From Chitinophagales bacterium (lineage in GTDB: Bacteria; Bacteroidota; Bacteroidia; Chitinophagales; Chitinophagaceae), in assembly GCA_015655015.1 (NCBI GenBank), contig JAATFV010000026.1:30814-94813 (forward strand): DNA of 64,000 nt, in the 5' to 3' direction. The position numbers and the translations under genes are program-made. Positions 8,269 to 18,060 of this stretch are shown piece by piece. The notes beneath the pieces are model-generated. The model had not been told where the DNA came from and made no database searches. It saw nothing but the letters and a program-made list of their open reading frames with translations. Position 1 is the first letter of the stretch. Each line of letters starts with the position of its first letter.

Positions 8269-10350
8269 ATGCGAAAATTGCTGTTCCTCGTTCTCCTTTG
8301 TTCTGTCCGGTGCCTGATGATCACCGCACAACCCGTTCAGAAAACTGTGCAGGATGCCTATCTCATTACCAGGATGGCGGAGAAGTTCCATATTCAACCC
8401 CATCCGCTGGATGATGAAATGTCTTCAGCGGTCTATTCTCAACTATTGGAAGCTTTGGATGATCAACGGTTCTTTTTTACGCAAAAAGATATCCATGAAT
8501 TATCCGTTTATCAGTTTAAGCTGGATGAGGAGATCAGCAGTCAGCAATCTGGTTTTTTGCAGCTGCTTACCGGTATTTATAAACAAAGACTGGCACAGGT
8601 CGACACCATGATCGATCATATCTCCGGGAGCGTTTTTAATTTCTCTCTTCATGAAAAATTGACGGTGGCGGAGGATAGCTCCTATCCGGCAGATATGGCA
8701 GGCATACATACGAAATTATATAAGTTACTGAAGGCTTATGTATTGGGCAGCATTGTCAATTATTCAGTTGTAAGGAACCGGCCCCTTACTAAAAAGCTGA
8801 CGGACAGCCTGGAACTCCTGTACCGGAAAAAAGCCGGCGTATCTGTCAGACGGTCGATCAAAAGAATATTGCAAAGCCCGATGGGCATAGACAATGCCAT
8901 TGGCACGACGTATTGCCAGGTGCTGGCAACCTGTTATGATCCTCATACTGCCTATTTCCCGCCGGATGAAAAGGATGCTTTTGAAAGTGAGCTGGGCAAT
9001 AAAGCGCTCTCCTTCGGTCTCTCTCTCAAGGAAGACGAAGATGGCAACCCGGAAGTCGGCCGCCTGAAACCCGGCAGCCCTGCTTTCCAGAGCGGCGGGC
9101 TAAATGAAGGCGATAAAATATTGTCCATTCAGTGGGATGAGAAAGAGCCAATAGATGTCGCCACCGCATCTTTATCCGAGATCAGCGAGATATTGTCCGC
9201 CGCCGGAGGCAGTACGGTCACGCTCGCCATTAAAAAAGCAGATGGCATTACCCGGTCCGTGACGCTGCATAAGGAAAGACTGAATACGGATGAAGACGAG
9301 GATAAAGTAAAAGGTTTTATTCTGAAAGGAGGCGCGACGATTGGTTATATCTCTTTACCGGCTTTTTATACCGACTGGGAGGACAACAAAGGGATCAACG
9401 GCTGCGCTAATGATGTAGCCAGGGAAATTATTAAGCTGAAGAAAGAAAATATGGAGGGGTTGATCCTGGACCTTCGTTATAACGGGGGCGGCTCTATCCA
9501 GGAGGCGGTGGAGCTGTCGGGCATATTCATCGATGCCGGACCGGTGGCGCTGATAAAGACAAAAGACCCCAAAGTCGTTACGCTGAAAGATGTCAACCGG
9601 GGAACGGTCTGGGATGGTCCCCTGCTGTTACTGGTCAACGGATCCAGCGCCTCCGCCTCGGAAATGGTAGCGGGCACGTTGCAGGATTACAACCGGGCGC
9701 TGATCGCAGGCTCCCCTACTTACGGGAAGGCTACCGCACAAGTGATCCTGCCCCTGGATACCAGCATCGACCTGAATACCTTTAATGGCCAGACAGCCGC
9801 AACTACTTATATCAAGCTCACGACTTCCAGGTTATACCGTATCACCGGCGCCACGGCACAAATGAATGGTGTCCAGCCTGATATTTCTTTGCCTGAGCCG
9901 GTGAATGCCCTACAGCAACGGGAGGCTGATGAGAAATTCGCGCTCCGCCCCTCTACCATCGAGGCTAATAAGTATTACAAACCTTTGCCTCCCCTGCCCG
10001 TAGCGGCTCTTGCCGCCAGCGCCAAAAAAGAAATGGATTCATCTTCCTTTTTTAAGGAGGCCCTTACACATACAGAGCAGGCAAAGAAAACGGCCGGCAA
10101 GCAGGACATTTCTTTATTTCTGGACGATGCCCTGCAGGCAAGGAAAAAAAGATCTTCCGACCCGTCTTCAGCAATAACTGCCCAGCCTGATAAAAATCCC
10201 GTATTCAGCGTGGACAACCTGAGTTATGAAAAGCAACGGCTGCAGGCCGATCCCGACCTACAGACGATCAATGAGGAAAGGAAGAAGATATTGCTGGTCG
10301 ACCCTTATATAAAGATCGCTTATCAACTGGCCGCCGTGATGATAAAATAA
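8269..10350 (+). CDS. Carboxy-terminal (tail-specific) processing protease, S41 family
   Basis: A secreted or periplasmic serine protease of 693 residues from the ATG at 8269, which starts a signal peptide (MRKLLFLVLLCSV...). A GTG at 8179 would place 30 unlikely residues before it and sits just after the trxA terminator. After a helical N-terminal domain comes a PDZ domain (about 245-330) and the S41 catalytic core. The Ser-Lys dyad is visible as Ser462 in SSASASE and Lys487 in YGKAT, with the 25-residue spacing found in E. coli Prc. Family members trim C-termini of envelope proteins. The next gene follows after 31 bp on the same strand and encodes a secreted helical protein, a possible partner. 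Confidence 0.93.
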   Translation: MRKLLFLVLLCSVRCLMITAQPVQKTVQDAYLITRMAEKFHIQPHPLDDEMSSAVYSQLLEALDDQRFFFTQKDIHELSVYQFKLDEEISSQQSGFLQLLTGIYKQRLAQVDTMIDHISGSVFNFSLHEKLTVAEDSSYPADMAGIHTKLYKLLKAYVLGSIVNYSVVRNRPLTKKLTDSLELLYRKKAGVSVRRSIKRILQSPMGIDNAIGTTYCQVLATCYDPHTAYFPPDEKDAFESELGNKALSFGLSLKEDEDGNPEVGRLKPGSPAFQSGGLNEGDKILSIQWDEKEPIDVATASLSEISEILSAAGGSTVTLAIKKADGITRSVTLHKERLNTDEDEDKVKGFILKGGATIGYISLPAFYTDWEDNKGINGCANDVAREIIKLKKENMEGLILDLRYNGGGSIQEAVELSGIFIDAGPVALIKTKDPKVVTLKDVNRGTVWDGPLLLLVNGSSASASEMVAGTLQDYNRALIAGSPTYGKATAQVILPLDTSIDLNTFNGQTAATTYIKLTTSRLYRITGATAQMNGVQPDISLPEPVNALQQREADEKFALRPSTIEANKYYKPLPPLPVAALAASAKKEMDSSSFFKEALTHTEQAKKTAGKQDISLFLDDALQARKKRSSDPSSAITAQPDKNPVFSVDNLSYEKQRLQADPDLQTINEERKKILLVDPYIKIAYQLAAVMIK

Positions 10351-10381
10351 CTGTTTATAATTTATACAAACCCCCTTCTAT

Positions 10382-11449
10382 ATGCCCCTTTTTTACAATA
10401 CCCCGAAACATTATTTGTTTACCCTGCTCATTTTCCCCTTCTTGTGCCTGACATCTCCTTCCAGGGCGCAAAATAATATGGACAACCCGGGAGATTACAT
10501 TACGGCGATCACCAGGGCCCGCGGTGAAATGGATACCAAGTATATGCAATACCTGAGCGCAACTGCCCATAGCCGGCGAGCGCGTAAGGTGGAGAAGCTC
10601 CGGCAGGAGGTGCTGGATAATATCACGGAGAGCAAATATAAAACGACGGACCTTCCGCTTTATAAAGGAGATAATTCCCTGCGCAAGGGCAGCATTGACT
10701 ATATCCAGCTATGTTACATCGTCTTTAGCGAAGATTATAAGAAGATTGTCAATATGGAAGAGCTGGCCGAGCAGTCCGTCGATGAGATGCAAGCCTATCT
10801 GCTATTGCAGGAAAAAGTAGGCGATAAGCTCAACCAGGCTTCCGCCGACCTGGAGAAGATCACCCAGGACTTTGCCGCTAAATATCATGTTACGTTGAAC
10901 CAGGAGAAAAATGCCCTTGGCGAGAAAATGGAGACAGCCGGCAAGCTCAATACATATGTCAATTCCATCTACATTATTTTTTTCAAATGTAACTGGGAGG
11001 ACGGGCAAATGGTGCTGGGCATGAACAACAAAAAGGTGAATGACGTGGAGCAGTCGCGCAGCGCTCTGCTCCAGTATGCCAATGAGGGGCTGAAGATGCT
11101 GGATACGTTGAAACCTTTCGAAGGCGATCCCTCTCTTGCCAATGCCTGTAAGCAGGTATTACTTTTTTATAAGCAGACCGCTGAAAAAGATGTTCCCAAA
11201 CTGACGGACTTTTATCTCAAGCAGGATGAGTTCGCCCGGCTAAAAAAATCCTTTGACGATAAGCCGGCCGGCAGCCGGACCCAGGAGGATGTCAATAGTT
11301 TCAATAAGGCTGTTAAAGAGGTGAATGCTTCCGTCAATTCTTTTAATCAAACGAATACGCAGGTAAACAATAATCGCAGCCAGGCGTTGAACAGCTGGCA
11401 GGAGACGGAGAAGAAATTTGTGGATGAGCATATGCCGCATTATAAATAA
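10382..11449 (+). CDS. Secreted helical protein, LIC11966-like surface protein
   Basis: A 355-residue protein with an N-terminal signal sequence (hydrophobic LFTLLIFPFLCLT then processing near SRAQ) and an almost wholly alpha-helical, charged mature region. Its pattern (YLSATAHSRRARKVEKLRQEVL..., LLQYANEGLKMLDTLKPFEGDPSL..., AVKEVNASVNSFNQTNTQVNN) matches what I recall of the LIC11966 surface-protein family, whose function is unknown. That assignment is from memory of the pattern. It follows the tail-specific protease by 31 bp, so the two are probably cotranscribed. Confidence 0.7.
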   Translation: MPLFYNTPKHYLFTLLIFPFLCLTSPSRAQNNMDNPGDYITAITRARGEMDTKYMQYLSATAHSRRARKVEKLRQEVLDNITESKYKTTDLPLYKGDNSLRKGSIDYIQLCYIVFSEDYKKIVNMEELAEQSVDEMQAYLLLQEKVGDKLNQASADLEKITQDFAAKYHVTLNQEKNALGEKMETAGKLNTYVNSIYIIFFKCNWEDGQMVLGMNNKKVNDVEQSRSALLQYANEGLKMLDTLKPFEGDPSLANACKQVLLFYKQTAEKDVPKLTDFYLKQDEFARLKKSFDDKPAGSRTQEDVNSFNKAVKEVNASVNSFNQTNTQVNNNRSQALNSWQETEKKFVDEHMPHYK

Positions 11450-11512
11450 GATTGTTTGCCGGGGAATGGCTGATTATTTGATCTCAAATTATAAAAAGCA
11501 AAAACGAACAGG

Positions 11513-12334
11513 ATGGCTAATAACAAGGTTTGGTTTATTACGGGGTCTTCCCGCGGGTTTGGACGGATCTGGGCAGAGGCAGCCCTGCAACGGGGAGATA
11601 AGGTAGCGGCAACGGCGAGAAAAACAGATTCCCTGAACGATCTGGTGGCCCAATATGGGGAAGCTGTATTGCCGATTGCCCTGGATGTGACGGACAGAAC
11701 AGCCTGTTTTGCCGCGATAAAACAGGCCCATGAACATTTCGGGCGCCTGGATGTCGTCATCAACAATGCCGGATATGGTCATTTTGGAACGATCGAGGAG
11801 ATCAGCGAAAAAGAGGCGCGTGATCAGATGGAGACCAATGTATTCGGCGCCTTGTGGGTGACCCAGGCTGCGATCCCCATCATGCGGGAACAAAAGTCAG
11901 GGCATATCCTGCAGGTTTCCAGCATCGGAGGAGTAACTACTTTCCCCAATATCGGCATGTACCATGCCAGCAAATGGGCCCTGGAAGGATTTTCGGAAGC
12001 GCTGTCCCAGGAAGTAGAGCAGTTCGGCATCCATGTTACGTTAATAGAGCCGGCCGGTTATGAGACCGACTGGGCAGGCAGCTCCGCTACCCGCAGCCAG
12101 CCGATCAAAGAATACGATGAGCTGAAGGCAAGGCCGCGCCCTACCACGGCGGCTAAAAGGGGAAATCCACAAGCTACGGCTACGGCGATCCTTACCGTGG
12201 TGGATAGCGAGCAGCCCCCTTTACGGCTTTTTCTGGGAACGTTGCCATTGCCTTTGATCAGGGAGCGTTATCAGCAGCGGATGGCGACCTGGGAGAAGTG
12301 GAACGATGTGGCGGTGGCTGCGCAGGGGAATTAG
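11513..12334 (+). CDS. Short-chain dehydrogenase/reductase
   Basis: A 273-residue classical SDR with the Rossmann glycine motif TGSSRGFG near residue 10, NNAG near 84, catalytic Ser (VSSIGG) and YHASK as the Tyr-Lys pair. The C-terminal part resembles SDRs of the oxidoreductase group often annotated as ketoreductases; the substrate is not predictable. It is cytoplasmic, with no signal peptide. It is convergent with the DinB-like gene, with a large hairpin between them. Confidence 0.93.
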   Translation: MANNKVWFITGSSRGFGRIWAEAALQRGDKVAATARKTDSLNDLVAQYGEAVLPIALDVTDRTACFAAIKQAHEHFGRLDVVINNAGYGHFGTIEEISEKEARDQMETNVFGALWVTQAAIPIMREQKSGHILQVSSIGGVTTFPNIGMYHASKWALEGFSEALSQEVEQFGIHVTLIEPAGYETDWAGSSATRSQPIKEYDELKARPRPTTAAKRGNPQATATAILTVVDSEQPPLRLFLGTLPLPLIRERYQQRMATWEKWNDVAVAAQGN

Positions 12335-12372
12335 TGGTTTCACTGCTGCTGAACATACAGACATGATAACCG

Positions 12373-12409
12373 CTGCATAGTGCAGGTCTATAGTCCCCGC
12401 ACTATGCAG
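12373..12409. repeat. Perfect 11-bp inverted repeat overlapping a stop codon
   Basis: CTGCATAGTGC and GCACTATGCAG pair perfectly around a 15-nt loop. The right arm and part of the loop lie in the last codons of the minus-strand DinB-like gene (stop at 12388-12390). It sits between convergent genes and may act as a transcript-end structure, although no T-run follows on either strand. Confidence 0.75.
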
Positions 12410-12840
12410 TAAGTCATATAATCGGATTCCGGTACGGCAAGTCCCCTGGCTGCTGCATTAGCTGCCAGCTGGCCCCGATGGTGAGCGCCATGTAAAAATA
12501 TATGGTTCACGATGTCCGCAATAAGCGGCTCATAACGCTGGCCATTGAGGCGAACGACAGTGATTCTTTGTGCCAATCGCACCTCGTCTATCCCCTTTAA
12601 AAAGGCGGTGTTATCCGCTGCCAGCGCCAATAATTCGTCCTTATTCTCTATCTGCCACAGATCTTTGTTCCATTCTATTTCCCTGATCCGTTCTATCCAG
12701 GCTCTTTCGCCTTTTATAATATGATTTATCAGCCGGCATAGGTGCTGATCGGCCGGATCCCGGCCATAGATCATTTCTATCCATTGCTGGTTGGCCCACT
12801 GGTTGAAAGAAATTTGATGATGTAAATGGGATGATGTCAT
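12388..12840 (-). CDS. DinB-family four-helix metal-binding protein
   Basis: A 150-residue DinB/YfiT-like protein. The three metal-ligand histidines expected for the fold are visible: one in helix 2 (HIIKGERAW) and a pair near the C-terminus (FLHGAHHRGQ). Members of this fold include thiol transferases and damage-inducible proteins; the substrate is unknown. It lies downstream of the nucleoside transporter on the same strand with a 32-bp gap, so cotranscription is possible. Its 3' end is embedded in the inverted repeat at 12373-12409. Confidence 0.85.
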   Translation of the reverse strand: MTSSHLHHQISFNQWANQQWIEMIYGRDPADQHLCRLINHIIKGERAWIERIREIEWNKDLWQIENKDELLALAADNTAFLKGIDEVRLAQRITVVRLNGQRYEPLIADIVNHIFLHGAHHRGQLAANAAARGLAVPESDYMTYCIVRGL

Positions 12841-12872
12841 TGATTATAAGTTCTTGTAGCTTGCAACTGTAT

Positions 12873-14117
12873 TCAATGGCTTACGACCGGCAGCGCACCC
12901 CGCTTGTGCTGGTATTTGAACGCAAATGGAAAAACGATCCCCAGCAGGAGGGCATACCCGGCGAAGACGAACCAGATGCTGTGCCAGTCCTTGACGCCGT
13001 CCACGGTGAAATGGTCCACGACCCAGCCGCTGCCGACGCCGCCCAGGAAAGCCCCGAGCCCATTGGTCATGATCATGAACAAACCCTGGGCACTGGCCCG
13101 GATGGTGATGGGGGCTTCTTTTTCGATGAACAGCGAACCGGAGATATTGAAGAAATCGAAGGCCATCCCATAGACGATCATGGAGAGCACGAGGAAAATC
13201 AGGCCGCTGCCGGGATTGCCGATGCCGAATAAGCCAAAGCGGAATACCCAGGCGAAGATGCTCATGATCATTACTTTTTTTATACCGAACCGGTTGAGGA
13301 AAAAGGGAATGGTTAGAATGAAAAGGGTTTCGGAGATCTGGGATATGGAAGTGAGGAGATTGGGATGTTGCACCCCAAAACTATCCGGATAGACCTTGGA
13401 AAAGTCGCTGATAAAGGGTAGGCCGAATGCGTTCGTGATCTGCAAAGCGGCGCCCAGGAACATGGCGAAAAGGAAGAATACGGCCATTTTCCGTTGTTTG
13501 AACAGGACAAAGGCATCCAGGCCCAGGGAAGAGGCAAAACTTTTCTTTTCCGTTGTCTTCACAGGCGTACAGGCGGGCATGGTGAAGGCGTAGATGCCCA
13601 GCAATAACCCGGACCCGGCACTGACATACAGTTGCATCGGGCTGGCCGTCCAGCCGCAAATGTCCACCGCCCACATGGCGAAGATAAAGCCAACGGTCCC
13701 CCAGACACGGATCGGCGGGAAGATCTCTACGATATTGAAGCCTTTTTTCTCCAGCACGATATAGGATACGGTATTGTTCAAAGCGATGGTTGGCATATAA
13801 AACATGGCATTGAGCAGCATAATGATGTAGAGAGTGGGATAATCATGGATCGTGGAAGCCCAGATCAATAATCCCGCTCCGATAATATGGCAGGTTCCCA
13901 GCAGCCTTTCCGCATTGATCCACCGGTCAGCCAGGATGCCCAGCAACCCCGGCATGAAGAGAGAGGCTATCCCCATGGTGCCATATACACTTGCTACTTC
14001 CCCGCCGGTGAATTTCAGCGTTACGATCATGTATTTCCCCAGTGAGATAAGCCAGGAGCCCCATACGAAAAATTGCAAAAAATTCATGAGGATGAGACGA
14101 AGCTTGATATTCATCAT
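12873..14117 (-). CDS. MFS nucleoside transporter (NupG/XapB-like)
   Basis: A 414-residue inner-membrane permease with about 12 hydrophobic segments. The start (MNIKLRLILMNFLQFFVWGSWLISLG) and the overall pattern fit the nucleoside:H+ symporter family, which imports purine and pyrimidine nucleosides with protons. Two consecutive ATGs (14117, 14114) are available as starts. No nucleoside-catabolic gene is adjacent, so specificity is inferred from family resemblance only. Confidence 0.88.
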   Translation of the reverse strand: MMNIKLRLILMNFLQFFVWGSWLISLGKYMIVTLKFTGGEVASVYGTMGIASLFMPGLLGILADRWINAERLLGTCHIIGAGLLIWASTIHDYPTLYIIMLLNAMFYMPTIALNNTVSYIVLEKKGFNIVEIFPPIRVWGTVGFIFAMWAVDICGWTASPMQLYVSAGSGLLLGIYAFTMPACTPVKTTEKKSFASSLGLDAFVLFKQRKMAVFFLFAMFLGAALQITNAFGLPFISDFSKVYPDSFGVQHPNLLTSISQISETLFILTIPFFLNRFGIKKVMIMSIFAWVFRFGLFGIGNPGSGLIFLVLSMIVYGMAFDFFNISGSLFIEKEAPITIRASAQGLFMIMTNGLGAFLGGVGSGWVVDHFTVDGVKDWHSIWFVFAGYALLLGIVFPFAFKYQHKRGALPVVSH

Positions 14118-14285
14118 ATTACCCGGGGTTGATTTTGGTTTAATTAGGGAAGATAAAGAATTTTCGTAAGGAAAATGGCCCCTGGCGGCTTGCGGGGCCC
14201 ATAAAAAGACATATATGGATCCAGTTAATGTTTCTACCCTAACAATCTATGACTTAATCCACGACTCAATCTATGAGTTAATTCA

Positions 14286-14293
14286 TAACTTTG
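14286..14293 (+). promoter_or_regulatory. Bacteroidetes -7 box for mqnE
   Basis: TAACTTTG matches TAnnTTTG, 22 nt before the mqnE ATG. No clear -33 TTG. The preceding 60 bp carry ATGACTTAATC / ATGAGTTAATT-like repeats. Confidence 0.5.
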
Positions 14294-14315
14294 CTACAGA
14301 ATAAAAAGAATCGCC

Positions 14316-15488
14316 ATGAGCACAAAGACCCAGGTAGAAACTATTATAAGAACGACGGACAAGGGATTGCAGCTAATCGGAGAAAAGGTACTTGCAGGAG
14401 AACGGATAACGCCGGCCGAAGGATTGGAACTTTTCGGGAAGGGAGGACTTCCCTATTTAGGCGCTCTCGCCAATCATGTTCGCGAAAGATTGCATGGCGA
14501 CAAGACGTATTTCAATCGTAATTTCCATATAGAGCCCACCAATGTCTGTGTTTTCACCTGCAACTTTTGCGCCTATTCCCGGGTCTATGCACACCGCGAC
14601 GAAGGCTGGGAATTGACCCAGCAGCAGATGCTGGATATCGTAAAAAAATATGATGGCAAACCTGTCACGGAGGTCCATATCGTAGGCGGCGTCCACCCGA
14701 AGATGAACCTCGAATTCTTTATCGAACTGCTCCAAAAGATAAAGGCACATCGTCCCGATCTCCATATAAAAGGTTTTACCGCTGTGGAACTGGACTATAT
14801 GTTCCGTAAGGCAAAGCTAACCGTAGAAGAAGGCATGAAAAGATTACACGAGGCCGGGCTGCAATCAATGCCGGGCGGCGGCGCCGAGATCTTCCACCCC
14901 GACATCCGCGATGTCATCTGTCCCGACAAGGTCGATGCCGATGGCTGGCTGAAGATCCATGAAGCGGCTCACCGGGAGGGTATGCATACGAATGCTACCA
15001 TGCTCTACGGTCATATCGAATCTTATGCCCATCGCATCGATCATATGGAGCGCCTGCGGGAGCTGCAGGACAGGACCGGAGGTTTCAATACGTTCATTCC
15101 CCTGAAATTCCGGAATAAGGACAATGATATGAGCCATGTGCCTGAGTCCTCGGTGATAGAGGATATGAAGCTCTATGCCGTCGCCAGGTTATATATGGAT
15201 AATTTCCCTCATCTGAAAGCTTACTGGCCGATGCTGGGAAGACAGAATGCCCAGCTGACCCTCTCTTTTGGGGTCAATGACCTGGATGGCACCATCGACG
15301 ATACCACAAAGATCTATTCGATGGCAGGCAGCGAGGAGCAGACCCCCAGTCTGTCTACGGCTCAGCTGGTGTCCCTGATCAAGCAGGTGGGACGGGAGCC
15401 GGTAGAGAGGGATACGTTATATAACGAGGTGAGGAACTATAAGGATATCGACCTCAATACGATCGAAATGGATGTTTCGTTGAATTAA
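14316..15488 (+). CDS. mqnE: Aminofutalosine synthase
   Basis: A 390-residue radical-SAM enzyme of the futalosine route to menaquinone. It joins SAM-derived adenosine to 3-[(1-carboxyvinyl)oxy]benzoate to give aminofutalosine. The [4Fe-4S]-binding CxxxCxxC is at Cys78, Cys82 and Cys85 (CVFTCNFC), and the pattern HIEPTNVCVFTCNFCAYSR is characteristic of MqnE. The length is typical. Its presence implies that the organism makes menaquinone by the futalosine route; MqnA, MqnB and MqnC are not in this window. It has its own promoter and is convergent with the ABC permease. Confidence 0.95.
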   Translation: MSTKTQVETIIRTTDKGLQLIGEKVLAGERITPAEGLELFGKGGLPYLGALANHVRERLHGDKTYFNRNFHIEPTNVCVFTCNFCAYSRVYAHRDEGWELTQQQMLDIVKKYDGKPVTEVHIVGGVHPKMNLEFFIELLQKIKAHRPDLHIKGFTAVELDYMFRKAKLTVEEGMKRLHEAGLQSMPGGGAEIFHPDIRDVICPDKVDADGWLKIHEAAHREGMHTNATMLYGHIESYAHRIDHMERLRELQDRTGGFNTFIPLKFRNKDNDMSHVPESSVIEDMKLYAVARLYMDNFPHLKAYWPMLGRQNAQLTLSFGVNDLDGTIDDTTKIYSMAGSEEQTPSLSTAQLVSLIKQVGREPVERDTLYNEVRNYKDIDLNTIEMDVSLN

Positions 15489-15502
15489 GGGGTTATCAAT
15501 TT

Positions 15503-17863
15503 TTACTCCGTTCGCAAAGATTTTACCGGGTTCATCGTGGCTGCCCTCAATGACTGATAGCTGACGGTGAGCAGGGTTACCACCAGGGTGCCTGCGCCGG
15601 CAAGGGCGAAGATCCACCAGGATAGCCCCGTATGATGTTGATAGCTTTGCAGCCATTTTTGCATAAGGAGATAACCGATGGGCATCGAGATAAAAAAGGA
15701 GATGACCACCAGCTTGAAGAAATCCTTTGACAGCAGGCCCCAGAGAACGATGACCCGGGCGCCAAGCACCTTGCGGACTCCGATCTCTTTGGTGCGCTGT
15801 TCGGCTACGAAGGAGGCCAGCCCGAAGAGACCCAGGCAGGAGATGAAGATGGCCAGTGAGGTAAAGACAGCAGCCAGGTTGCCAATACGTTCTTCGGCTT
15901 CGAACTTACGTTCGTATTCTTCATCCATGAACTGGTAGACAAAGGGACTGCTGGGGTTGTATTTTTTGAAGAAAGGAGCCAGTGCGTCGAGGGTCGCATG
16001 TACGGATTTGCCTGGGTTTAGCCGCATAGTGATAGTGTTCACATATCTGTCTCCCAGAAAGATAGCCGGTGAAACATCTTCGTAAGGGGAATTGGTGATC
16101 ATGTTGTTGACGACGCCGATGACCCTGTAGCTTCTTCCAAAGAATTTTACGGTCTCGCCCACAGGATGGGGAATGCCGATGGCTTTAACGGCTGCATCGT
16201 TCAGGATCATAGCGCTGGAATCCGTGGCAAATTCGCGGCTGAAGTCACGACCTTGCAGGACATGCCAGCCTATCGTCTTGCCGAACTCCCGCGATACGTT
16301 GACATTGCGGAAAAAAATAGTTTGCTGGCCGGGTGTCTTGCCCCTCCAGTCCAGATCGTTGCCATCCTCAAACCCTGTGACCTTCATGTTGGATGTGGCC
16401 ATGGAAGCTACCAGGTGTTGCTGTAAAAGCTCATCACGCAGCGCCTCGTAATGCGTATATATATCCGGGGTGTTCATGTCGATAGTAAGCAGCCCTTCCC
16501 GGTCATAGCCGACGGGCTGATCCTTCGCATATTGGATCTGGCGAAAGACGATAACGGTCCCGATTATGAGGATCAGCGACACACTGAATTGCAGCACCAC
16601 CAGGATCTTTCGCGGCAGGGAGGCATAACGCCCGGGACGAAATGTCCCTTTCAGCACTTTTATCGGATCGAAATGCGAAAGGTAAAAGGCCGGATAGCTG
16701 CCGGCAAGAAAGCCGGTGATCCCGATAAAAGCCATAGCGAGGGTCCAGAAAAGTAGATTACCCCAGGGCACGGACATGGTTTTAGCGGCTATCGAATTGA
16801 AGAAAGGCAGGGAGACCTGCACCAGCACAATCGACAGGACAAAGGCAAGGCTTGCCACCAGGATCGATTCAGTGAGGAACTGGAGGACAAGCTGTTGTTT
16901 GAGTGAGCCGACCGTCTTACGGATGCCCACCTCCTTTGCTCTTTTTTCGCTTCTGGCAGTGGACAGGTTCATGAAATTGATGCAGGCCAGCAGCAGGACG
17001 GATACCCCGATGATGCCGAAAAGCCAGACGAACTGGATACGACCTCCGGTGGCCTTGCCATTGGTAAATTCGTTGTAAAGATGCAATTTGTCCAGCGGGT
17101 GGATCAGGGCCTCTTCTTTGAGCTCCTTCACATATGGAGTGGGCAAATTCCTGACCCGTTGGGTAGCCTGTTCGGCGGTGATATGATCTGCCAGCTGAAC
17201 ATATAGCTGCCCGTTATGATCGTTCCAGGTGGTATTGTTGGCGTGATAGCCGTTGTCTGCATTGTTCCAGGGCAGGATCAGCCGGATGCCTGCAAAGGTC
17301 GTATTCTGAGGCAGGTCTTCATACACGCCACCTACTTTGAGTTCCAGCCGGCCGTCATACTTGAAAGTCTTATTGATGGGGTCGTCATAACCGAAAAGGG
17401 CTTTGGCCAGCGAGGCGGAGATCAGTGCGGTGCTGGGGTCCTTTTGTGAAGCCAGGCTGCCCCCGAGTATTTTAAAGGTGAACATCTCTGGTAGCTCGTT
17501 CTCTGCCCAGAGGGCGTTTGCCGTCAGTTTTTTATCGCCGGCAGCGATCAGGTGCCTGCTGCCGTCATGGACGAGGGCGACGCTGCTGAAGATATCCTTG
17601 TACTGGCTGCGGAAAGCCTTTCCCATCGGCATGGTCACGGTGGAGCCGGTATAGGTCCATTCGGGAGTGATCTGTGTGATCATCGCCTGTGCGATACGCT
17701 TATGATTGGTATGGTAGTGGTCGAAGGTCAGCTCGTCGGTGATCCATAGTCCGATAAGGATGGCGATGGCCATGCCTGTGGCGAGGCCGGCGATGTTGAT
17801 GGCGCTATATCCCTTGTTCTTGAGAAGGTGACGCCACGCAATGCGGAAATAGGTTTTGAACAT
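15503..17863 (-). CDS. FtsX/MacB-type ABC transporter permease
   Basis: A 786-residue inner-membrane protein of the two-module MacB_PCD + FtsX type common in Bacteroidetes. It begins with a cytoplasmic motif and TM1 (LLKNKGYSAINIAGLATGMAIAILIGLWI), followed by a large periplasmic domain, an FtsX block of three TMs around residues 285-420, a second periplasmic domain and a final FtsX block (LFGLASFVAEQRTKEIGVRKVLGA). Such permeases pair with a separate ATPase in efflux, lipoprotein handling or signalling; no ATPase is adjacent here. Confidence 0.92.
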   Translation of the reverse strand: MFKTYFRIAWRHLLKNKGYSAINIAGLATGMAIAILIGLWITDELTFDHYHTNHKRIAQAMITQITPEWTYTGSTVTMPMGKAFRSQYKDIFSSVALVHDGSRHLIAAGDKKLTANALWAENELPEMFTFKILGGSLASQKDPSTALISASLAKALFGYDDPINKTFKYDGRLELKVGGVYEDLPQNTTFAGIRLILPWNNADNGYHANNTTWNDHNGQLYVQLADHITAEQATQRVRNLPTPYVKELKEEALIHPLDKLHLYNEFTNGKATGGRIQFVWLFGIIGVSVLLLACINFMNLSTARSEKRAKEVGIRKTVGSLKQQLVLQFLTESILVASLAFVLSIVLVQVSLPFFNSIAAKTMSVPWGNLLFWTLAMAFIGITGFLAGSYPAFYLSHFDPIKVLKGTFRPGRYASLPRKILVVLQFSVSLILIIGTVIVFRQIQYAKDQPVGYDREGLLTIDMNTPDIYTHYEALRDELLQQHLVASMATSNMKVTGFEDGNDLDWRGKTPGQQTIFFRNVNVSREFGKTIGWHVLQGRDFSREFATDSSAMILNDAAVKAIGIPHPVGETVKFFGRSYRVIGVVNNMITNSPYEDVSPAIFLGDRYVNTITMRLNPGKSVHATLDALAPFFKKYNPSSPFVYQFMDEEYERKFEAEERIGNLAAVFTSLAIFISCLGLFGLASFVAEQRTKEIGVRKVLGARVIVLWGLLSKDFFKLVVISFFISMPIGYLLMQKWLQSYQHHTGLSWWIFALAGAGTLVVTLLTVSYQSLRAATMNPVKSLRTE

Positions 17864-18060
17864 GGTTACTTTTTAGCAGTGTTAGTTAAATTACACGAAC
17901 GCGTTGGGAAGCGTCTCAGGCCCCCGGAAAGGGATCAAGGGAAATGCCGGATTTCTTATCTGCTGAGGATCAATATACAATGAACAGGTCCGCAATATAA
18001 ATGTGCGGAAATGATACAATGTGTGTGCGGTTGCGGATGCCGCAGCGGGTCAGGTGATCG

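Noticed and set aside
8901..8916. TGGCACG...TTGC, a sigma54-like motif
   Set aside because: It lies inside the tail-specific protease gene and the -24 and -12 parts are one base too far apart.
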